A stretch of 64,000 nt of DNA from Berberis thunbergii. Taxonomy: Eukaryota; Streptophyta; Magnoliopsida; Ranunculales; Berberidaceae. Below, piece after piece: positions 1-9,455 of this stretch. Position 1 is the stretch's first letter. Each line of letters starts with the position of its first letter. Made by a program: the position numbers and the translations under genes. The stretch covers positions 62,001-126,000 of the forward strand of contig QNQO01005822.1 in assembly GCA_003290165.1 (NCBI GenBank). The letters run 5' to 3'. A model generated the notes under the pieces. The model did no database searches, was not told the origin of the DNA, and saw only the letters and a list, made by a program, of their open reading frames with translations.

Positions 1-900
1 GATCAATGCCTTTGGGATGTTTTGCAATATTAGCATATCTGGACAGTGTAGGATCATAAAATTCATGGAACAATTTATGCCTATTGTCCTTCCATTTCTT
101 TCCAATGTTTTGCAAGATATAATGGTCTACCATTGGATCTTCCACATGTAGTTTATTCTTCAAAAATAATAGTCATTATTATTCAAATCGTTATCAATAA
201 TCTTACAAAAAAGGTAAGTGACAAGCATAAATTAAGTCATACCTGTATAATAGTAGTATACACGCCATCCTTGTAAGTTTTTGGCACATCCTTCCAAGAG
301 TTGTATCCAACTGGAAAAGCCTTAAAATCGATCCCAATTCTCCTAAAAAACTTCCTAAGAGACCAGCTGCATCTCCAATAGGTTGATGCTCAGTGTTAAA
401 TGGAATCATCACTTTTGTGCCTCTAGGAAGTGACCAAACATCATGTGCCCTCATATGAGATTCTTTTATTAGCCCTTGCTCATCTAGGACAAGTTGATAT
501 TCGTTATACTTCATTCAAAATTAGCGATTAACATATTATTTTCTTGAATAAGTTTAAATAACATACCAATTGTATTCACTGTCCAATATTTTCTGGATTT
601 GCGTTCATGAACACTTGAGTGTGACTCGGGTGTAGCAACTGGATGAGACTCAATATCATTAGATGGATGAGAGACTGATGTAGCAGGTGCTTGAGAGATC
701 CATGTAGCAGCTGGATGAGACTCAGAGGTAGCAGTTGGATGAGAGACAGATGTAGCAGCTGGATGAGAAACAGATGTCGCAACTGGATGAGACTCAGATG
801 TAGCAGTTGGATGAGACCGAGCACTAGATTCAAAGGATCGAGATTTTGTCGGTCGATCTATAGGATCCGATTCAACTTGGAAACGTTTAGGCCTAGGCAT
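1..900 (-). pseudogene. Ptta/En/Spm-type CACTA protein (Transposase_24-like), partial
   Basis: This is the second CACTA gene, transcribed right to left and cut by the window edge. I read three exons. The first starts at the ATG at 900 (MPRPKRF) and runs to a GT donor near 560. The second lies at about 243-514, and the third at about 1-161, preceded by a clear acceptor. Exon two carries the family's QPIG...FLG block. At about 350 the frame must shift, after which FPVGYNSWKDVPKTYKDGVY is readable and ends at a GT donor near 243. Exon three has YILQNIGKKWKD and DPTLSR, typical of the Ptta/En/Spm family. These proteins are thought to assist CACTA transposition, possibly by binding terminal repeats. 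The frameshift in exon two suggests the copy is dead. Exon borders are by eye. Confidence 0.6.
608..832 (-). repeat. 24-bp coding tandem repeats
   Basis: About eight 24-bp units encode the 8-residue repeat SHP[T/V/A]ATS[E/V] on the minus strand, within the first exon of the Ptta/En/Spm-type ORF. All units keep frame. The outer ones (SQAPATSV, SHPSNDIE) are more diverged, so the array expanded from the middle. Confidence 0.85.
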
Positions 901-1025
901 CACTGAAACTTCAAACAAAAGTCAAATTGTGAAATAATAAATTATATAATCAATAGGAGAAGACAACATGTTTGTAAACAATAAGCAAAATTGTCATGGT
1001 AATGTATTATAACAAACATAATTTT

Positions 1026-4000
1026 TCATACAAAATCTTCATCTTCTATAATATTGTCATTATTAGCATTGATTGCAGGTTCATCATCTATATCATCCCT
1101 TGCCAATGGCAAATCTACATTATCATCTTGAAACCACTCATCTAAGTCTTGTTGTTGATAAGGCGTATTCTCATAGAATGAGTCTTCAGTTTCATTCTCG
1201 CCCATGTCATACAAGTCTCTTGGCTTTAAATGAACAACAACACTCCATTCTTTATCCACCTCATCCTCCACATAATACACAAGTTGTGCCTCTGAAGCTT
1301 GAATATATGGCTCGTGATCTTCATGATCACCAATATGTATCAACCGAGAAAAATTGATGGAAGTGAAGCCCAATTCATCTATTCTAATCCCTTTATCAGT
1401 AGTGGTATTTGCCCACTGACATTTGAACATGGTAACCATGAAACGACCATGATAGTTTAACTCAATGATATCTATCAATTTTCCATAATAAGGAACACTC
1501 CCTTCCCTAACATTATTATCACGACTACTTGCATAGCTTCTAGTTCCAAATGAACCAAATACTCCACTATTCTGAGTTTTCAAGCCAGCTTCTCGCGCTA
1601 ATGTTCGAAATTTGAAGCCATTAACATTATATGCAGTAAACCTTCTTGCTTGAATAAGTGGTCCTCGTGCAAGAAATATAATGTCATTTGAATGTGATCC
1701 GTTTACATCATTCATAACCTAACATCAAAATGATACCATATTAGTCATATGCATGATTATATTACTTAAATGAATAATTGATATAATATATACTTACGCG
1801 TCTCCTAAACCAATCTACAAATCCTTTATGAACCACCTTATCTATCTCAACTTGTGATCGTGTACGACTCCTTAGCCTTCTCTGTGTTTCTGTCCTATAT
1901 TCCCTAAATGTTACATCATAAAAAATAAGTATGAGCCATTACAAAGTTTTTTGAAGAATCATATTAAGTGTTAGAATTTACTCACTGAAGAAATGAGTTG
2001 ACTTTTGTGCAGTTGATCAACACGTGACGATGTGCTTGCATATATTCTAAAGGTGTTAAATTAAAATATGAAGAACCCCCCACTGGTCTGCCTACCAATG
2101 GAAACAAAGTAGCCACTTCAGAAGATCCAACACCAATTACCCCATCATCAACACGGGGTGCTCGATTGAATCTTGTTTCCACATCATCTAAATATCTTGA
2201 ACAAAAGATAAGAATTTCATCGGCTAGGTATCCTTCAGCTATACAACCTTCCGGTGTGCCCTATTACGTACATAGGACTTCAAATGACCTAAGTACCTTC
2301 AGGATTATAAAAATGTATTAGAATAAGAAAATCAAATGATAATTCATAAGGTTTAATTTATGATATTTACCTCTCTATAGGATACATCCATCGATAATGT
2401 ACCGGGCCTCCACGTTTGGCTTCATCAACCAAATGAACTACTAAATGAACCATGACCGTAAAAAATGAAGGGGGGAATATGATTTCCATGTGGCAAAGTG
2501 TGAGCACAATTCGATGTTGTAGATTGTCCAAGTCTTGAGGATTCAACACTTTACCACATATTTGTCGAAAAAATGAGCACATATCAACCAAAATTGCGGA
2601 CACTGGAGTAGGCAATGCATTTCTTATTGCAATTGGCAGCAGTTGCTCCATAAGAATATGACAATCATGGCTTTTCAACCCAAACAACTTACGTTGTTTC
2701 AAATCAACACATCTGGATATGTTACTTGAGTAACCATCTGGCACAATGAGATGTTTCAAAGTCCTAAGAAATATGTCCTTCTTTGCATTAGTCATTGTAA
2801 AAGACTAGGAAGGTATTTCCCATTCTCATTTGGCCAGAGATCTTCTCTTATACCCATTGATTGAAGATCTTTTCGGGCATTAAGATGATCTTTAGTCTTC
2901 CCACTTTCATTAAGCAAGGTGTAAATCACATTGTCACATACATTTTTCTCAATATGCATCACATCAAGATTGTGACGGATCAAGTTATGCTCCCAATATG
3001 GAAGATCAAAAAATATGTTTTTCTTCCTCCATTGTTGCGCCTCACCAACTCTAGTATTTTGCCCACGAGCTCTTTTACCAATAACTTCAACTTCGGGTGT
3101 TTTTCCAAATGTAACATTAATATTCTCTACTTGTTTCAAAATATCTGCTCCTGATAGTTGTATTGGTGGATTCCTTTTTTCTTGCTTGCCATTAAAGCGA
3201 ACTCGTTCAATCTAAACTTGTGACCAGCATTTAGAAAACGCCGATGACCATGAAACACCATTTTTTACTATGTGGAAGACGGCAAGACTCCGCATCAAAG
3301 TTACATGAAGGACAAGCTAGTTTAGCATGTGTATTCCACCCTGATAGGGTCCCTAACCCTGGAAAATCACTTATGGTCCATATTAAAGCTGCTCGCATTG
3401 TGAAACTTTCATTCATCGAAGCATCATATGCTTCTACACCAACCCACAACTCCTTCAATTCATCAATAAGAGGTTGTAAGTAAATGTCTATATCATTGCA
3501 TGGCATTCGCTTACCAGGAATGATCATTGAAAGAATGAAGGAAGTTTGCTTCACACATTTCCAAGGAGGAGTGTTGTACGGAACTAGAACCACTGGCCAA
3601 ATGCTATAACTAGTACTCATATTCCCGAAAGGATTAAACCCATCGCTAGCCAAGCCGAGGCGTACATTACGTGCATCCAAAGCAAATTCAGGAAATGTTA
3701 AACTAAATTTTTTCCATGCCTCAGAATCTCTTGGATGTCGCATCAAACCATCATTGCTATCCTCACTAGCATGCCATCTCATATCAACAGCAGTCTTAGA
3801 AGACATAAACAAGCGTTGCAATCGTGGTATCAATGGAAAATAACGAAGAACCTTTGCAGGTTGCCTTTTTCGTTTCTTACCATTTATAGGCACATTATTT
3901 GCATTTCCCTTGGTATTTGGCTTCCATCTAGATGTGCCACATTGCTTGCATGTTTGTCTATCTTTATCCAATCCCCGGTACAACATGCAATCATTCGGAC

Positions 4001-4649
4001 ATGCATGTATCTTAGTATAATTAAGACCATCATAGAAAGTTTCGGGGATCCTTGCATGTTGGAATGCATCATGCAACAACTCTACTATCATCGACATTGC
4101 TTTGTCGCTCATCCCACAAATACACTTAATGTGATACAGTTTAACCAAAAAAGATAATTTTGAGTACTTTGAACACCCTTCATATAGCTCTTGCCCTCCA
4201 TCCTCTAGCAACTCAAAAAACTGTTTAACTTCATCATTCAACCCACTGCTTATACCCCCCATCCTTCCATCCCTTTCATGTGGTCCATGTGATGTGGAAG
4301 ATTCTTCATGGGCATAGTGCCTAGAAAATGCAAAAGCATCATGGATCATGTCTTGCATTGGATCTTGAATAGGCTGACTATCTTGCACTACATGCATGAC
4401 AGTAGAACTTTGACTTGTACCCAACTCCCCATGTTGTAACCAAACAGTGTACCCTTTCGGAAATGGTCTACAAATCAAGTGATCATACACCACTTCTTTA
4501 GTCTCCCATTTTCTAAAAGCACAACGAGGACAAGGACACTTTATTCTATTATCAGATGACTTGTTTGCAAATGCAAAATCCAGAAACTGATTCAATCCTT
4601 CCGCATATTCAAGTGTATTCCTCGGCATAGAAATCCAAGTTTTGTCCAT
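1026..4649 (-). pseudogene. TNP2-like CACTA transposase
   Basis: This is the main transposase of the CACTA element, read right to left. The start chosen is the ATG at 4649 (MDKTWISMPR), which opens the transposase-associated domain with its C-P-C-P-R-C zinc motif (KCPCPRCAFRKW). The Transposase_21 core follows, including DGFNPFGNMSTSYSIWPV and LWVGVEAYDAS. Next come LDVMHIEKNV, the DUF4218-like block ending at VHYRWMYPIER (about 2367), short exons at about 1982-2262 and 1800-1905, and a DUF4216-like exon at 1026-1715. Frame breaks are visible near 3260, near 3190 and between 2792 and 2815, so the protein cannot be made in one piece. The family cuts and pastes DNA between CACTA termini; DUF4216 and DUF4218 are its usual companions in plants. 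Confidence 0.88.
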
Positions 4650-4754
4650 TTCAAAATATCTGAATTCAATCAAAACAAAACAACTAATAAATTCAATCCT
4701 ACTAATCAAACAATAATAATTTGAGAATGACTATGTTCATATATTTTTGAACAC

Positions 4755-4925
4755 ACCATGTTTTGTTTATTGCAAACATATTGTTTGTAAACATGTTATT
4801 TGCAAACATGTTGTTTTGTTTATTGCCAGTAAGAAATCTAAAATATGCCAATAAGAAATCTAAAACATGTTGTTTTGTTTGCAAACATGCCAGTAAGAAA
4901 TCTAAAACATGTTGTTTTGTTTATT
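4755..4925. repeat. Tandem repeats just upstream of the transposase
   Basis: Phrases such as CATGTTGTTTTGTTT and CCAGTAAGAAATCTAAAA recur three or four times with changing order. The array lies just upstream of the transposase start, where CACTA elements often carry subterminal or promoter repeats recognised by their proteins. That role is inference. Confidence 0.6.
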
Positions 4926-4929
4926 ACTA

Positions 4930-6060
4930 AATACATGATAACATGCTTATGAGAAAGATACAAAAGTTAGACATACCGTGAGGGATATGGAAGAACTAAG
5001 ATGATGGACAAATCAAACGAGCACGAGAGACCACCAACAGTCACTTCTTCTACTTATTTGAATGTTCCTCCTTCTTCTTCCTCCTTCGTTTCTTCCTCGA
5101 AATAATAGTCTAAGTTAAATAATCAAGTTAACTGCATATTACGTGAAAAAAAAGAATAGGAATTGAAAATAAATTAGAAAGTTACAATAAATTAGAAAAA
5201 ATAAAATAAAATAAAATAGTTAGTTGATCAATTGTTGTATAGCACGCGTTCATGGTGTTTGGTGGTAATATATACCATATACAAGAGAAATTAATACAAT
5301 TGATGATAGCCAAGATAGTAATATTATCAATAGGAATCAGCATGCAGTCTTACTTCACAAAGATATACCAGACAGTACTGCACAAAAATATACCATATGT
5401 TTGGTGATACATGTATACAAATGCCAATCCTTTTCAGTCCCTTAATACTTATATCATGCAGATCGCACTTTACAGTTTACACCAACAACTTGGTTTAAAA
5501 TCTTGAAAACAATAATAATAACTAACTAGAAGAAAGTTATGAAACTTAAATAAAAACTATTATAAAATTCTGTCTATAAACACTCGCAAAGATTGAAAAA
5601 TAAGTTCATATCAAAATTCAAACAACAAAAGCATAAGTATCAAATGATAGGAAATGACCTGTTTATGGTGATATTTCTGCAGGAATTGTAGAATCCAAGA
5701 TAATCAACACTGAATAACAATGTCAGAGTGGTGATTATTGGAAGCAAAAGAGAGCCTGGCAAGATACAATTCTGGATGAGAACAGCTACAAGAATCTTAT
5801 ATTCAATGAAGACTGATTTAGAAAGAATAGAAGTATTGTATAGAATGAATTTGTAGGATTACAATGAGATAGAATGAAATGTATCACCCATTCATGACCA
5901 CCACTCTGCACTAGTATTTCTTCTTCTCTCTTTCTCTCTCTATATATCAAACTATCATTTACACTCTCCAGATCTTTCCCAATCAATTTGCAACTGGTTA
6001 CAACTCGTAACCCTTGTTTGATTTGTAGTCAAATTACATGAGCCAATACACAACAGCTGT
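4930..6060. other. AT-rich stretch without a recognisable gene
   Basis: It includes a leader-like, CT-rich segment near 5040-5100 that could be the transposase 5' region on the minus strand. Otherwise I see no coding homology and no clear repeats. Confidence 0.4.
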
Positions 6061-6158
6061 TAGTAATGCAGTGCGTCAGATGCAAAGCTTTGCATTTTAT
6101 GACTGTTGCAAAAGCAGAGGGAACCTTTGTTCCGAAAGAGAAGAAAAAGAAGCAGTTA

Positions 6159-6314
6159 GGCGATGGAGGCGTAGGCAAGTACCTGAAAGAGATTTGGGAA
6201 GAAGTTGAAGAGACTCAAGGGAAAGTGATTTTGTTTATAGATGAGATTCATTTTGCGTTGGGTGCTGCAAGGACTGAGATAGATGCTGCAAATTTGTTTA
6301 AGCCAATGTTGGTT
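6159..6314 (+). pseudogene. HSP101/ClpB AAA+ ATPase fragment
   Basis: An open frame carries EEVEETQGKVILFIDEIH followed by LGAARTEIDAANLFKPML. This is the Walker B region of the first ATPase domain of ClpB/HSP101 disaggregases, whose usual form is GKVILFIDEIHLVLGAGRTEG...DAANLFKPML. Just upstream is GDGGVGKY, which resembles the Walker A motif GEPGVGKT. It is fused directly to the KY of the later KYRGEFEE segment, as if some 50 residues had been deleted between two GK/KY points. Only about 50 residues remain and nothing follows, so it cannot function. It sits in the accessory part of the CACTA element, on the strand opposite the transposase, next to a Pumilio fragment. Capture by the transposon is the likely origin. 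Confidence 0.8.
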
Positions 6315-6391
6315 ATACAAAAAATGAAGGGACAAAAAAAATGAAGGGAGGACGGAGGCAAACTCAATGCTTACTGCAATTTGGACTAAGC

Positions 6392-6534
6392 CATGGTGGT
6401 AACATGGATGCAAGTTGGCAACCATCATCACTGCTGAAGGAATATATAGGAACAACAAGACCAAAGGCTTCGAGCTTTCAGAAATTGCAGGTCATGTTGT
6501 CGCGTTCGGTGCTGATCAATATGGAAGCTGGTTC
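6392..6534 (+). pseudogene. Pumilio (PUF) RNA-binding protein fragment
   Basis: Two adjacent frames give [17 protein letters not shown] and then [19 protein letters not shown] plus GADQYGSW. Plant Pumilio proteins of the APUM1/2 type have [42 protein letters not shown] at the start of the Pumilio homology domain, so the match covers the entry to repeat 1. A 2-bp shift near 6446 separates the two halves, the RNA-contacting SRFIQ motif is altered to SWF, and similarity stops at once. This is a dead fragment lying 80 bp from the ClpB fragment in the same orientation. The real genes are unlinked, which argues for successive capture into one mobile element. Confidence 0.85.
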
Positions 6535-6734
6535 TTTATTATTTTACTGTCTTTCATTTCCAATAATGTGATCAAAGCAAAGACAATTGCTTTATCAGTT
6601 AAAGACTGTTTATATTTTCTTAATTTTTTTCCTCTGTTTTTTCAGCCCCGGAAGACTTCATGTGCGGGATTATATTAGAGAAATTCTGATTTATTGAACT
6701 GAATACCGAAGTTATGGTTTCAATATCTCATATA

Positions 6735-6825
6735 AAGATTATTTACCAGCAATGTATCTCACATTGAGATAATTTTAAAGCAGTGAATCTCACATTGAGA
6801 TAAATTCACAAGCAATAAAGGTTGG
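6735..6825. repeat. Short tandem palindromic repeat
   Basis: The phrase TCTCACATTGAGATAA occurs twice in about 60 bp, at 6756 and 6788, each copy being a near-palindrome. It lies just before the gypsy fragment. Its role is unknown. Confidence 0.6.
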
Positions 6826-7014
6826 GTTTTTATCAGATTGTATTCATAATTTTGATCCTACAATCTGTACAACAGTTCATCCATATGTCAAGAGTACATA
6901 CAAAATTAGTTTTTAGAGCATCTACAAGACTACAACAATGCTTATACTCCAACTGCAATTCTTCCCTAGTACTAATATGGTAGCAATGTACAAGCTTTGA
7001 TTCAATAGCTAAGT

Positions 7015-7680
7015 GTGGACAAAGACCCATGTCCTCCTTACTCCTTGCACAAGGGACTACTAAGATACAAAAACTTGATCTATATAGGGGCAAATGGTGG
7101 ACTCAGGAAACAAATATTGCAAGAACTTCACAGCTCGGCCACAGGTGGTCACTCAAGTATCACTGCTACATTTGAAAGAATCAGACAATACTTCTTTTGT
7201 CCCAATATGAAAACCCAAACCATTGAACTCAGTTCTGAGTGTGACACATGCCAAAAAAATAAAGGAGATCAAAGTTCAGATGGTGGATTGCTCCAACCTC
7301 TCCCAATCCCAGACCACGCTTGGCAATGCATTGCCATGGATTTTATAAAAGGTTTTCCCCCTTCCCATGGTCATACAATCATCCTGGTGATAGCAGCTAG
7401 ACTTACCAAGTACGGACATTTCATTCCATTATCACACCCTTACACTACCTCCCAAGTTGCTAAAATCTTCCTTCACAACATCTATAAACTTCATGGACTA
7501 CCATCTACCATAGTGTCTGACTGTGACAAAGTGTTTAAAAGTGGCAAGACTTATTCTCCACTCTTGGTACTAAACTCACTATGAGCTCACCTACCATCGA
7601 CAAACCGAGAGACTTAATGCTTGTATCGAAACCTTCTTAAGGCGTATGTCAATTGATTGGAATGACTACTACTTGACTGG
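7015..7680 (+). pseudogene. Ty3/gypsy integrase fragment
   Basis: The frame starting near 7015 shows the H-H-C-C integrase zinc-binding region (LHSSATGGHSSI ... CDTCQKNK). It then shows part of the catalytic core with MDFIKGFPPSHG, RLTKYGHFIPLSHPYTTSQ and LHGLPSTIVSD, which is the second catalytic Asp region. The frame shifts near 7575; beyond it the next block (HRQTERLNACIETFLRRM) is recognisable but the YHPQTDGQ motif is damaged. There is no RT, LTR or primer site nearby, so this is an internal scrap of a retrotransposon inside the CACTA accessory segment. A separate older insertion is equally possible. Confidence 0.88.
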
Positions 7681-7702
7681 ATATGCTGGGGCATATGGGG
7701 AA

Positions 7703-7746
7703 GCATCATGCAACCTCACTGAAAGCATCATGCAACCTCACTGAAA
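7703..7746. repeat. Perfect 22-bp tandem duplication
   Basis: The unit GCATCATGCAACCTCACTGAAA occurs twice in direct succession with no mismatch, exactly at the change from gypsy to LINE homology. It looks like a repair scar at a junction. Confidence 0.9.
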
Positions 7747-7756
7747 GCAGTCTCCC

Positions 7757-7839
7757 ATTTTTTCAAGAAGTCGAAGCTAATGAAGAGCATCAATGCAACA
7801 TTTCTATGCCTCATTCCTAAGAAATATAATGCAGAGATG
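7757..7839 (+). pseudogene. LINE reverse transcriptase scrap
   Basis: About 27 codons read FFKKSKLMKSINATFLCLIP followed by KK. This matches the conserved start of the plant L1-type RT domain (SLNATFLALIPKK). Nothing before or after matches. It is probably filler DNA copied from a LINE. Confidence 0.5.
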
Positions 7840-7879
7840 GGTATGTTCGAAACCCTTATATAGGCACACTGAGCGAGTA

Positions 7880-8068
7880 TAGAGGAGAGGCAGATGTGCA
7901 GAAAATTCCTCATCCTTATGGAGGACAAGGACGAGATTTTGCATCTCAAACAGGGCATCTCCTCGGTCAAGATATTGGATATGGCAGACTGGGTTCTCTA
8001 TCTTCTTCTTATGGAATTCTGGATCCAGGAACTGGATCATCCTACAATGGCATGACTGCATCCGCAAG
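7880..8068 (+). pseudogene. Unrecognised captured exon, Gly/Ser-rich
   Basis: An open frame containing MQKIPHPYGGQGRDFASQ, GHLLGQDIGYGRLGSLSSSY and DPGTGSSYNGMTASA ends exactly at a good splice donor (GCAAG|GTATGT at 8068/8069). The low-complexity Gly/Ser/Tyr composition with an intact donor is what a captured host exon looks like, and its neighbours are also gene fragments. I do not recognise the parent gene. A plant RNA-binding or chromatin-protein tail is only a guess. Confidence 0.4.
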
Positions 8069-8152
8069 GTATGTACCACGTCTTGTTCTCTACTTTTGTT
8101 AGAACAATGCTTTTGTTATGGGAGGTTTTCAATGTCTCATGCATGGTTAACA

Positions 8153-8275
8153 AGATTATACAAACAGTTTTATGCAAACAGGGCAGATTTATACAAACAG
8201 AGCATATTTATACAGAAACAGATTATACAAAAACATAGCAGATTTATACAAAAACAGAGTGGATTTATACAAAGA
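8153..8275. repeat. Approx. 20-bp tandem repeat
   Basis: The phrase GATTTATACAAAAACAGAG and variants are repeated about six times. It lies inside the CACTA element, 250 bp from the subterminal repeats. The 8096-8350 ORF across it is a by-product of the array. Confidence 0.75.
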
Positions 8276-8519
8276 TATACAATGAGAAAAACAGAGCAGG
8301 TTTTAGAAATCTACTTACATGAGAGGAATCCAACAAGATTGAAAGAATAGGGTTGCTCTACAAAGGGAGGGAAGGGAGGAGGAGGGGAGGTGGAGAGGTA
8401 TAGGGGAGGTGGAGAGGTGGGGATGATGGAGAGCAAAATAAAAATAAAATTAGGTATAGGGTAGAGAGAGGCTTTTGATTTGTTGCTTCCCGATTGTTAG
8501 CTCGATTAAAAATCTAATT

Positions 8520-8681
8520 TTACATATAGCGACGGCTAAAACCGTCGCCATTTAAAGGAACCGCCATTAAATATTATTAATCCGCGACGGTCAACCAACC
8601 GTCGTTATATATAGCATTCAGCGGCGGTTTTACTTAAACGTCGCTATAAAACCGCCGCTAACATCCTGTTTTTTTGTAGTC
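8520..8681. repeat. CACTA subterminal repeats and terminus
   Basis: GC-rich palindromic units recur four times in AT-rich surroundings: GCGACGG...CCGTCGC, CGCGACGG...CCGTCG, AGCGGCGG...CGTCGC and CCGCCGC. The segment ends GTTTTTTTGTAGTC. CACTA elements place such transposase-binding repeats beside a terminus of the form CACTACAA; here the complement reads GACTACAA, so the outermost base has changed. The partner terminus is off the left edge. Confidence 0.78.
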
Positions 8682-8829
8682 TCCAAATGAGTTCATTTTC
8701 TAAGAGTGGTCTATATGTTAAAGAGATTATTCTTACAAAAATATGAATGCATTATGAAATTTCTTGGTGGATGGAACCGATGGGTGAAATCGGCGTGTAT
8801 AACCTTCTTTGTCAAAAGCCTTGTCCTCG

Positions 8830-9455
8830 GATCCCACCCGCTCACCAATCACACCTATCTTCTTCTTCATTTCCTTTGTTCTTATTCTCATATCCTTTAT
8901 TCATATTTACTTCTTTTTTTTCCACCTCAAGTGACACCAGCCCGGCCTCAGTTTTTTCTTCATCTCTTATCTCCTCTTTTTTTTTTTCTGCCCATGAGAA
9001 AATTCCTGTGAATGGGGAACCCCCACTAGCAAACCTGCATGAAGACCAAATTTATTTGCCCTCGTGCGCTCCTGCAAATGAGGAACCCCTATTCGCATGA
9101 ATCAACTCGAGGGAAAAAAATAAAAAAATAGAAGAGAAGAGAAGAGAATAGAAGAAGGAAGTGGGGTGAGGTGACGCCACCGACATTGGAGAAAACAAAG
9201 AGAAGAACAACAACAACAAAGGAAGAAAGGGAAGGTTGTGGGGAGTGGCATGGTGGTGCAGCTGGTGTTGGCGGGGTGGGCATGGTAGTTCTGCTCCATC
9301 ATTTGTTGTGAAGAGAGAATAAAGAGTCAAGAAGAAGATAAACAATGGTGAGAGAGGGGTTTATATTAGTGGTGTGCTTTAGAAAATTGAAAAAATGGGT
9401 GATGATGTCCTTTAACAAAAGTGGTGGTGTCAAAAAGTCACTGCCAATTTTATAT
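8830..9455. mobile_element. Foldback-type element, copy 1 (pyrimidine arm / purine arm)
   Basis: A run rich in C and T (8850-8990) is followed by a short mixed core with GGGGAACCCC(C) motifs and AACTCGAGGG, then by a purine-rich run (9110-9240) and an end containing GTCCTTTAACAAAAGTGG and TGGTGTCAAAAAGTCAC. The same layout and motifs recur at 37056-38205, so it is a dispersed repeat. The left terminus is unclear here and no target duplication was found. ORFs across it are low-complexity shadows. Confidence 0.55.

Larger units (their letters stand above)
1..8681 (-). mobile_element. CACTA (En/Spm) element, right part, running off the left edge
   Basis: The segment holds minus-strand CACTA genes (TNP2-like transposase and a Ptta/En/Spm-type ORF). 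At its right side it ends in GC-rich subterminal repeats of the kind CACTA elements carry, followed by a terminus whose complement reads GACTACAAAAAAAC, one base away from the usual CACTA start. The other terminus lies left of position 1. About 3.6 kb between the transposase start and this end is filled with plus-strand fragments of unrelated genes and retroelements. That all of this is one element is my inference. The alternative is several adjacent insertions, with the subterminal repeats belonging to a different CACTA copy. Confidence 0.6.

Noticed and set aside
608..832. CRISPR-like array
   Set aside because: The 24-bp units are contiguous with no spacers, and the genome is a plant.
576..906. 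Leu/Ile-rich and Arg/Met/Trp-rich ORFs overlapping the 24-bp repeats
   Set aside because: Alternative frames of the tandem array; the SHPxATS frame is the one that joins the Ptta/En/Spm-type protein.
3735..4157. Plus-strand 140-codon ORF
   Set aside because: A shadow of the TNP2-like transposase on the minus strand.
8706..9345. Several Ser/Phe- and Pro-rich ORFs
   Set aside because: Low-complexity shadows of the first foldback copy, with no consistent frame.
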